From a virus, in IMG/VR virus record IMGVR_UViG_3300032032_000010, positions 1 to 37,735 of that record: 37,735 bases of DNA; one strand, written 5' to 3'. The notes under the pieces are model-generated. The model did no database searches. It was not told where the DNA came from and was given only the letters and a program-made list of their open reading frames with translations. This document shows, piece by piece, positions 32,445-37,735 of this stretch. The position numbers and the translations under genes were made by a program. Every line of letters starts with the position of its first letter. The stretch's first letter is position 1.

Positions 32445-33213
32445 TATTAAGTCTCTCTTTTGCTACTTTAATGAATTTTGGATCTATTTCACTCCCTAAG
32501 AACTTTCGGTTTAGCTTTTTAGCGACAACCGCTGTAGTTCCTGTACCTATGAAAGGATCATAAACAGTGTCCGCTACTTCTGAAAAATTTTCCAAGATAA
32601 TCTCAACTAACCTCTCAGGAAATACAGCACCATGACCTGTATGTTTACTTCGTTCTCTTTTAATTAGCCATAGATCGTCTAGTGTGCCTCTCTCAAAGTT
32701 TCCTTTAGATAGAAACTGCCGACTAATGGCATCATCCCTATCAAAAACTAATATGAGTTCTGTTCTGCGATTAAGAACGTGTTCTGCCATTGCGGGTTGA
32801 CCATGCCCCTTGTCCCAAACAATAATTTCTTTAAGCTGTTCATTAAAATCTCCAATCATTTGAAAAACTGAACGCTTACTGCCAGTGACAATACCTACAT
32901 TGTAAAAAACTAATGGTGACACCCTTAAGAGTTCTTTGAGAATGTTCGTGTGTAATTCGTTGTATTCTTCAATAGGTAAGTTGTCATCAAAACCTTCATA
33001 CTTACTACTAAACTCTTTGACTACCTGCCGTGAACAATACTCCCCCCATGCGCCGTTCTCATATTTTCCCTTACCACTTTTTCTTCTTATCCGTAGGTTC
33101 ATATTGTAAGGCGGTGAAGTAATTACTAAATCAACAGAGTCATCTCTCATCTTCCCTAATGTTGTTAGGCAATCTTCATTGAAAATTTCACTTTCTAAAA
33201 ACTCTTTATTCAT
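32422..33213 (-). CDS. DNA methyltransferase, N4-cytosine or N6-adenine, beta class (263 aa)
   Basis: Motif IV TSPPYN (residues 32-37) comes first and the SAM-binding DPFIGTGTTAVVA lies near the C-terminus, followed by FLGSEID: the beta-class order. TSPPY is compatible with cytosine-N4 or adenine-N6 methylation; the recognition sequence cannot be read. No restriction enzyme gene adjoins it, so it probably acts alone, protecting phage DNA from host restriction or marking it. ATGA overlap with the upstream gene and a good GGAGATGAG site support the start. Confidence 0.85.
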   Translation of the reverse strand: MNKEFLESEIFNEDCLTTLGKMRDDSVDLVITSPPYNMNLRIRRKSGKGKYENGAWGEYCSRQVVKEFSSKYEGFDDNLPIEEYNELHTNILKELLRVSPLVFYNVGIVTGSKRSVFQMIGDFNEQLKEIIVWDKGHGQPAMAEHVLNRRTELILVFDRDDAISRQFLSKGNFERGTLDDLWLIKRERSKHTGHGAVFPERLVEIILENFSEVADTVYDPFIGTGTTAVVAKKLNRKFLGSEIDPKFIKVAKERLNNVQQQLL

Positions 33214-33602
33214 CTCATCTCCACACCCTGTCTATTGAGACAGCGCCTTGATGGATACCAGTGGGATAAGCCTCCCCATCTTTCATTCCCATTCTGGTTA
33301 TAGAAAAGCCAACTGGCTACTGCTACGTTTGCGACTGGATCGTAGATACTGCTACCCTCAAAACCGGCTTTTCTGCTACGTTCGTCCCACCACTTCGGTA
33401 AGTGCTGGAAAAATCCTGTGGCTCCGCTCTTAGGGTTGACCGCTGTCGAATAAAAATCATTAGGATCAGCAGATGACTCACAAAAGGCTACAGCTAGGAA
33501 AGTATCCTGATCCTCAGGAGCAAAGAAACTTGACACAAGTTCGTCAAGTGAGGCACAACCGCCTACATTAACTAGAGAAAGAACTAATGCTAATCTCGCC
33601 AT
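33210..33602 (-). CDS. Lipoprotein lytic transglycosylase (130 aa)
   Basis: A short signal sequence (ARLALVLSLVNVGGC) ends in a lipobox-like VGGC, making C16 the likely lipidated residue, so it should be anchored outside the membrane. The mature part is a lysozyme-like fold: AFCESS with E42 as catalytic acid, GATGFFQHLP, and NVAVASWLFY, matching small SLT/Rpf-like transglycosylases that cleave peptidoglycan glycan strands. It lies in the replication operon beside a small membrane protein rather than with lysis genes; a role in DNA entry, superinfection immunity or lysis is open. Confidence 0.75.
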   Translation of the reverse strand: MARLALVLSLVNVGGCASLDELVSSFFAPEDQDTFLAVAFCESSADPNDFYSTAVNPKSGATGFFQHLPKWWDERSRKAGFEGSSIYDPVANVAVASWLFYNQNGNERWGGLSHWYPSRRCLNRQGVEMR

Positions 33603-33781
33603 GTCTTTCTTTTCCCCCTCATAGAACGAAGTACGTCAGGATGAAAAGAATTGATAGGTTCTCTATTGAGATTTTTCATCACATCATTTATTCGTCTATC
33701 TGAAACCCAAATACTCATAACTTTCACTATAAGTATAAAAAGTATAATTCCCAAACCTAAAAGAATATATTGTTCAGACAT
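33590..33781 (-). CDS. Small membrane protein (63 aa)
   Basis: A perfect AGGAGG precedes the ATG. Residues 4-26 (QYILLGLGIILFILIVKVMSIW) form one transmembrane helix with a short N-terminus; the tail is basic (RSMRGKRKTWRD). It overlaps the transglycosylase gene by 13 bases, suggesting a functional pair: holin-like exporter, anchor or inhibitor. Confidence 0.65.
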   Translation of the reverse strand: MSEQYILLGLGIILFILIVKVMSIWVSDRRINDVMKNLNREPINSFHPDVLRSMRGKRKTWRD

Positions 33782-33792
33782 TCATCTGCCTC

Positions 33793-34647
33793 CTATGGAT
33801 AATTTAACACAAGTTCTGCTATGCGACCTGTATCTGGATGCCATTTATGTTTAACACCGTCTGGATGTATACCTCCTCCAGTTCGAGTCTTTAAGAACTG
33901 GAGCCTAATATCATTTTCTAAGAGCATCCTAGTTTCTTGAGATACGTCAGGAGACAAACTCGGCTTATACATTCCCAAAACATAATCTGCTGATTCCTCA
34001 CCACCAAATTTACCATCTGTTAAATCGAGAGGTTTATGACCAGCGTTCTGTTCCCCTCGTTTAACTTGGTGGAGAACACAGAGAGCCACATCATGCTCTC
34101 TTGCAAAAACTTTCAAAGCCCTACCGAGACTCTGCACATTGTCCATCTGGTTAGTGCCATAGTTGCGGATCAATTCTAGGTAATCAACTAAGATTAAACG
34201 AGGACTCACACCCATCTTTGTTTGGTATTCCTCTATCTTGTCGGACATATCACCTAACCCTAAATCGGGTTCATCAGCAATCATTAGAAGAGGGAAATCT
34301 GAGGTCGTGGATTCCACAGCAGAGGAAACTCCGTGTTCTCGCATTGATTCCTCTATTGTCTTTGTGGGCGTGTTTGTATATGCAGAAGAAATACGTTCAA
34401 GAATGTAACGTCCGTGCATCTCTAAAGAAAAAATTATTGTAGGAACTTCTGGTACGTTTACCGCCCAATTAACAAGCCACCATGTTTTACCTACACCTGT
34501 TCTGGCTAACAGGATCATCACTTGCCCGGGAGCTATGCCCCCAGATGTCAGGTCATCGAAAAAACTATACCCAGTGGGGACTCGGACAATATCCGAAGTC
34601 GCCCACTGGTATAGTTCACCCTTGACCTCTTGAAGGTCTCTCAACAC
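33793..34647 (-). CDS. DnaB-like replicative helicase (284 aa)
   Basis: RecA-fold ATPase with Walker A ARTGVGKT (residues 48-55), a FSLEM strand at about 75, Walker B LILVDYLELI, and LHQVKRGEQ near 200 as the sensor/H4 region: the motif order of DnaB C-terminal domains. The N-terminal primase-interaction domain is missing, so the enzyme is about 60% of normal DnaB length, common in phages. It unwinds the fork with the TOPRIM primase of the same operon. The GTG start follows directly after the preceding stop (TAAGTG). Confidence 0.8.
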   Translation of the reverse strand: MLRDLQEVKGELYQWATSDIVRVPTGYSFFDDLTSGGIAPGQVMILLARTGVGKTWWLVNWAVNVPEVPTIIFSLEMHGRYILERISSAYTNTPTKTIEESMREHGVSSAVESTTSDFPLLMIADEPDLGLGDMSDKIEEYQTKMGVSPRLILVDYLELIRNYGTNQMDNVQSLGRALKVFAREHDVALCVLHQVKRGEQNAGHKPLDLTDGKFGGEESADYVLGMYKPSLSPDVSQETRMLLENDIRLQFLKTRTGGGIHPDGVKHKWHPDTGRIAELVLNYP

Positions 34648-35226
34648 TTAGGGTTTAATTTTACCGTCAGCTATTAAAGACGCATATTCATCAGCAAATC
34701 CTGCTTCTTTGAACGCCCATTCTGGAGCATGTTTTCCATACTTACTATCAAACAACCAGACTGCTATCTTGTAGCCATTAACCTCAAGGGTCTTATGGGA
34801 AAGATCTGGCTTTGTGCCACCATGAACCGAACCTTCACCAGAGGCGAATACAGTCCAGTCGTCAGGGTTATGAAAAAAAGCATCTTCACATTTCTGAACC
34901 ATAGTGCTTTTACCATGAAGAGGTTTTGGAGTGCCAGGGGTATGACCTGATCCTGTGTTGACTGGCACAGGAATATCATCTTGGTCTACCCTTACTGGTG
35001 CTTCACCACTGGGAGGAGTGAAAGCCTCTATAACTTTATCCTCCGCTTCCTGTTGTGACAGTTGAGGAGGTGTCTCCGCACCTGCCACATCAAGGATAGT
35101 AGAATGGATAAGTTCCACAGCGGCAGCAAAATCGCCACTGTTAAGAACAGATGCACCCTTTCCTTGAAAAAGCTCACCAGCAACTTTCGATGCTGTCTGA
35201 GCAACTATTAAATTGTCTCTACTCAT
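34648..35226 (-). CDS. Hypothetical protein next to nuclease, possible ssDNA-binding partner (192 aa)
   Basis: ATG 35226 follows AAGGAGA and overlaps the nuclease stop (ATGA). Residues 1-65 are helical, 65-105 form a Pro/Glu/Asp-rich linker, and 110-192 a compact Trp-containing domain (DDWTVFASGEG, YKIAVWLFDSKYGKHAPEWAF). I do not recognise it. Linkage to a RecB/Cas4-like nuclease and a helicase suggests recombination or ssDNA handling, which is context only. Confidence 0.65.
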   Translation of the reverse strand: MSRDNLIVAQTASKVAGELFQGKGASVLNSGDFAAAVELIHSTILDVAGAETPPQLSQQEAEDKVIEAFTPPSGEAPVRVDQDDIPVPVNTGSGHTPGTPKPLHGKSTMVQKCEDAFFHNPDDWTVFASGEGSVHGGTKPDLSHKTLEVNGYKIAVWLFDSKYGKHAPEWAFKEAGFADEYASLIADGKIKP

Positions 35227-36131
35227 ACTTTCTCCTTGTGTTGAGTACGTCCAAATGGACACCTTACCCAGTGATCGCAATATGCCTCACTGCAAAGGAA
35301 TGATTCCGTGTTAGGGAAAAATGGTCCACCCTGATCCACAGCTAACGCCACGAGTTTAGCTGTCAGCATGGTGGCTTCGACTTGTTCTTTATCTCTCTCT
35401 TCATGGATACGCCAGAAAGGTTTAACAGGAGGCTTGTTACCTCTCACTGGCTTCTTCAAAATCTTATCTATCTCAACAGCGATAACATCGTAAACAAATG
35501 TAATCTCGGCATCTGGATTTCCTAGCATATGTCTAACAGCGTTAATGTAATAACTTGCTTGTGGAGTTTTATGTGCAGAGAACTTGTCACTACGAGGAGG
35601 CTTCTTAGTTGTCTTGTGATCCACGATATATATATTGCCGTAGTTGTCTCGTAAATTCAAATCCATTGTCCCACCAAGTTCCCAGTTAGGGACACCTGAT
35701 TCCCAGTCAAGTTTGAAAGTATGCTCGACTGCTAACACTTCATAGTTCTCATCCCAGTAACATTCTTCTTTGAAGTAGTATTCAAGCATTCTATTTATGA
35801 ATGCGATTGACATGAACTTGTCAAGTATTACTTCATCTTCTGAAGCGGTTTTAGGTTGATATATCCAGTTGAAATCATCTGTGATTTCTAATTCGTGCTT
35901 AAAGGCTTCTGTGGCACATTCTTGAAACTCATCAAGCATGTATAGGAGATGAACGTCACCAGTCTCTTTTCTAGTATTGTAGTAAAGTTCCAGACCAGCA
36001 TGAAAACCTGTACCTATAGCTCTAGAGACACCATTACCATAAGGGATGTTTGGATCTATAGCATACTTTAGTTTCTGACCGCACTGCATAGCCGTGCTTA
36101 TCAACGACTGTCTCATTAAATTGTTCTTCAA
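35223..36131 (-). CDS. Cas4/RecB-like PD-(D/E)XK exonuclease with four-Cys Fe-S site (302 aa)
   Basis: Active site: GGTMDLNLRD followed by IVDHKTTKK, giving D...DxK. C17 (STAMQCGQKL) plus C280, C285 and C291 (FLCSEAYCDHWVRCPFG) form the four-cysteine arrangement that binds 4Fe-4S in Cas4 and AddB nucleases. Q in PQASYY matches the conserved QxxxY motif. It probably resects DNA ends for recombination. Start: TTG 36131 overlaps the upstream stop (TTGA); ATG at 36116 is an alternative with GAAGAA upstream. There are no CRISPR repeats in the window, so not an adaptation gene here. Confidence 0.85.
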   Translation of the reverse strand: MKNNLMRQSLISTAMQCGQKLKYAIDPNIPYGNGVSRAIGTGFHAGLELYYNTRKETGDVHLLYMLDEFQECATEAFKHELEITDDFNWIYQPKTASEDEVILDKFMSIAFINRMLEYYFKEECYWDENYEVLAVEHTFKLDWESGVPNWELGGTMDLNLRDNYGNIYIVDHKTTKKPPRSDKFSAHKTPQASYYINAVRHMLGNPDAEITFVYDVIAVEIDKILKKPVRGNKPPVKPFWRIHEERDKEQVEATMLTAKLVALAVDQGGPFFPNTESFLCSEAYCDHWVRCPFGRTQHKEKV

Positions 36132-36460
36132 ATGTTCGCTCCAGATAGAATATGGACTAGTCTGTTAATTTTAATCAAGTATCTCACCTGATGAATAGTA
36201 GCAGTGGTCTGTGACACTATTTCTGGAACAGTGAGCCCAGCACGGTATCTGAGAAGGATTGCCTGCTTGGTGACAGGGCTTAAAGGTCTTGCCCTACCTC
36301 TCTTAGGGTTAGGGATTAGTCCAAATTTATCGTGGACTCTGTATATCCATGTACGTGACCATCCCCCTATTCGAGAGATTTCTAACACGCTGTAGCCTAC
36401 CTCATGGAGACCACAGATTTCGTCATAAGAGTTTGGTGGTTCTGGAGCTTGTATCTGCAT
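36128..36460 (-). CDS. Double helix-turn-helix regulator (110 aa)
   Basis: Two HTH units of similar layout: GLHEVGYSVLEISRIGGWSRTWIYRVHDKFGL (about residues 18-48) and RAGLTVPEIVSQTTATIHQVRYLIKINRL (about 73-101), joined by a basic PNPKRGRARP linker. This is the fold arrangement of transposase N-termini and paired HTH regulators. Being first of the leftward replication operon with its own promoter-like box, it may control that operon or act as excisionase. Confidence 0.7.
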   Translation of the reverse strand: MQIQAPEPPNSYDEICGLHEVGYSVLEISRIGGWSRTWIYRVHDKFGLIPNPKRGRARPLSPVTKQAILLRYRAGLTVPEIVSQTTATIHQVRYLIKINRLVHILSGANI

Positions 36461-36472
36461 TCACCCAGTATA
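36461..36472 (-). promoter_or_regulatory. Putative leaderless promoter of the replication operon
   Basis: TATACT at 36467-36472 (minus strand) stands exactly six bases before the ATG at 36460; there is no Shine-Dalgarno sequence. TTGTCA and TTGCAC lie further upstream but at poor spacing (11 and 20 bp). Confidence 0.4.
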
Positions 36473-36501
36473 CAATAGCTAAGTGACAAGGTGTGCAATA
36501 C

Positions 36502-37218
36502 CTATTTAAGAGACTCCGCAAATGCCACGAAGGTCATAACTCTCTCATTGGCTACGCCATCAGCTTCACCAAGATGAGGCATGAAGAAATGTTGAACAGC
36601 TTTCAGTCTGGCTTCAGTTTCTAAGCCGAATATACCATCCTCTTTCTGCTGAAGAAATTTTTGCAAGCGAGCAACATCAGTTCCTGTGTCTCCAATTCGC
36701 AGTTCAAGTTTATTCCTCATTTTTTCCAACATAGCGCTACTGGGTTCAAGCCCTCCCTCTAGGATGACGTTCCTTAAAATTTTGCCGGGGCAGGAAGTGT
36801 TCTTTACAGCAGAGTGTGGGATTATCTCACCATGTCCCCACCTGTCACGAGACAACTGGACAGCTTTCTGTAATCCCTCTATCAGTTCAGGTGTAGTGTC
36901 TTGGTCTCCTATTAAGGCACAGACAGCGACATACCTTCGGTTCATTGTTAATGAACCCTGAGCGCCATTCTCTGTTTCCAATCCTCGCAGTTCCCACACT
37001 TCACCATTCAAATCAACAGCTAGGTTGTAGGCTATGTCCCACCACCCATGAGTATTCATGTGTCCTCGTTGTATGGAACGAAGCAAATCTATAGTATTTC
37101 TGTCTTGGTTTATCTTGAAGCCTGCATAGTGAATGCAAACGCCTTGCACTCGACTACTTTTTAATGGTCTGCTTTTTTTAGGAGGTGTTGCTCCCCAACT
37201 ATTTCTACTGTGCATCAT
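36502..37218 (-). CDS. N-acetylmuramoyl-L-alanine amidase endolysin with PG-binding domain (238 aa)
   Basis: An Amidase_2/T7-lysozyme-type catalytic domain spans residues 5-150: zinc ligands H30 (CIHYAG), H135 and C143 (PHSAVKNTSCPG), with WWDIAYNLAVD between. Residues 168-238 form a peptidoglycan-binding domain (GDTGTDVARLQKFLQ, DGIFGLETEARL). It cleaves the lactyl-amide bond between MurNAc and stem peptide to lyse the host. No signal peptide, so it needs a holin. AAGGGTAGGTAG precedes two tandem ATGs; either could start. It is first after the repeat region. Confidence 0.9.
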   Translation of the reverse strand: MMHSRNSWGATPPKKSRPLKSSRVQGVCIHYAGFKINQDRNTIDLLRSIQRGHMNTHGWWDIAYNLAVDLNGEVWELRGLETENGAQGSLTMNRRYVAVCALIGDQDTTPELIEGLQKAVQLSRDRWGHGEIIPHSAVKNTSCPGKILRNVILEGGLEPSSAMLEKMRNKLELRIGDTGTDVARLQKFLQQKEDGIFGLETEARLKAVQHFFMPHLGEADGVANERVMTFVAFAESLK

Positions 37219-37236
37219 CTACCTACCCTTCAATAG

Positions 37237-37318
37237 TGTCCGATCAACGCACTTCAACTGCACACATTGACCATCGCTGTCCGGTCAACGCACTTCAACT
37301 GCACACATTGACCACCTT
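37237..37318. repeat. Two tandem 41-bp repeats with inverted hexamers
   Basis: Copies at 37237-37277 and 37278-37318 share 36 of their first 37 bases. Copy 2 contains GGTCAA and TTGACC as inverted hexamers 19 bases apart; copy 1 has GATCAA in place of GGTCAA. They lie upstream of the endolysin in a non-coding region. Repressor operators, iterons or a recombination site are possible. Confidence 0.75.
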
Positions 37319-37344
37319 AACCAGCTTAAAAAAAATGCACGGAC

Positions 37345-37362
37345 TTGACAGGCGACTGTCAA
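37345..37362. promoter_or_regulatory. TTGACAG-GCGA-CTGTCAA palindrome
   Basis: Perfect seven-base arms around a GCGA tetraloop, flanked by A-runs. It may be a repressor operator or part of a double terminator, because read on the minus strand it is followed after 10 bases by a T-run. Confidence 0.5.
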
Positions 37363-37371
37363 AAAAAAGAC

Positions 37372-37419
37372 AAAAAAAAAGAACCCTTCCGCTACGAGGA
37401 GGAACAAGTAACGGAAGGG
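37372..37419 (-). terminator. Intrinsic terminator for the leftward 76-aa gene
   Basis: CCCTTCCG (37384-37391) pairs with CGGAAGGG (37412-37419). On the minus strand the stem is followed by a T-rich tract interrupted by one C (nine Ts at 37372-37380). This is a standard Rho-independent signal ending transcription of the gene at 37463-37693 before the amidase gene. Confidence 0.75.
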
Positions 37420-37462
37420 CTCGATCTATATAGTTTTACCCGATCTAGAGGTAAATTTCAGA

Positions 37463-37693
37463 CTACACGAATGTATCCTGTTCTGCAAGTTCTGGCTTAA
37501 TTGATCTAGCGCCATTGATAAACGCTTTGACCTCCCCAGTGTTCAGGTAGTAACTGGCTCGTTCGTTTATTTGAACGAACCACCTGTTACGACCATCTTC
37601 ACGGTTTGTATTAGGCTCATTGAAGAACTCTTGAATGTAACCATCCCGCCTCATTACTTCTAAAGCGGTATGTATTCGTGATGTTTGAGTCAT
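37463..37693 (-). CDS. Hypothetical small protein (76 aa)
   Basis: AGGAGG precedes the ATG at good spacing. The product starts TQTSRIHTALEVMRRDGYIQEFF, followed by a beta segment (NRWFVQINERASYYLNTGEVKAFINGA). A short N-terminal helix plus beta hairpin resembles a winged-helix layout, but similarity is weak. Its own terminator separates it from the endolysin, so it is expressed alone or with genes outside the window. Confidence 0.6.
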   Translation of the reverse strand: MTQTSRIHTALEVMRRDGYIQEFFNEPNTNREDGRNRWFVQINERASYYLNTGEVKAFINGARSIKPELAEQDTFV

Positions 37694-37735
37694 TGAATTT
37701 CCTCCTTATTCGTCAGGCTTAGGTTGGGAGAGATG

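Noticed and set aside
33210-33602. Transglycosylase as virion-associated lysin
   Set aside because: It has a lipoprotein signal and lies in the replication operon, not in the virion module.
35223-36131. Cas4-like gene as sign of a CRISPR system
   Set aside because: No repeat-spacer array and no cas1 or cas2 nearby; phages often carry such nucleases for recombination.
37237-37318. 41-bp repeats as a CRISPR array
   Set aside because: Only two directly abutting copies, with no spacers.

Overview
The window is a contiguous piece of a tailed double-stranded DNA bacteriophage genome or prophage. A portal C-terminus, scaffold, HK97-type major capsid protein, fibres, endolysin, primase, DnaB-type helicase and tyrosine integrase are all present, and no cellular housekeeping gene is. 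Coding density is very high, with many ATGA, GTGA and TAATG overlaps, and base composition is moderate (roughly 40-45% GC by eye). No classical tape-measure gene is seen. Five long structural-type genes (about 14 kb) lie between portal and scaffold, which fits a short-tailed (podovirus-like) virion better than a siphovirus. Weak hints point to an actinobacterial host, possibly aquatic: a small protein with an MTYSEWIAFGVKFGYC core that I associate with actinobacteriophages, a Cys-x8-Cys-x9-Cys-x2-His mini zinc finger, and putative leaderless promoters. This host call is inference only.

Region 1 (1-26378, plus strand) is the virion module. It holds the portal end, two small coupled genes, a 1441-aa polyvalent protein with an ADP-ribosyltransferase-like segment, a 1803-aa giant protein with hydrophobic segments, three further unknown structural proteins (535 class, 411 and 510 aa), scaffold, capsid, a putative capsid decoration protein, and a run of tail, fibre and adaptor proteins. 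The fibre set includes a 76-residue-repeat fibre, a polyglycine fibre, a Tyr-Arg repeat protein and an FN3-like protein.

Region 2 (26426-27960, plus strand) is accessory. Three small membrane proteins (holin or spanin candidates) are followed by a compact set of metal-binding genes: a ferredoxin with a C-x2-D-x2-C...C-P signature, a lysine-rich mini-ORF, a two-CxxC zinc-ribbon protein, and a 15-residue, six-cysteine metallothionein-like peptide started by TTG behind a strong Shine-Dalgarno sequence. This unusual cassette is the main candidate for something undescribed.

Region 3 (27957-37693, minus strand) is the replication and control module, transcribed leftward and convergent on region 2. 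In transcription order it holds a small unknown gene, a terminator and repeat region, amidase endolysin, double-HTH regulator, Cas4/RecB-like nuclease with four cysteines, unknown protein, DnaB-like helicase, small membrane protein, lipoprotein lytic transglycosylase, DNA methyltransferase, small actinophage-type protein, TOPRIM primase, two PD-(D/E)XK nucleases, dNMP kinase, sigma-region-4-like protein, zinc-finger protein, small unknown protein and integrase. Three genes here have a -10-like hexamer exactly six bases before ATG and no Shine-Dalgarno sequence, suggesting leaderless transcripts. The integrase suggests a temperate life style. Terminase and DNA polymerase are not in the window.
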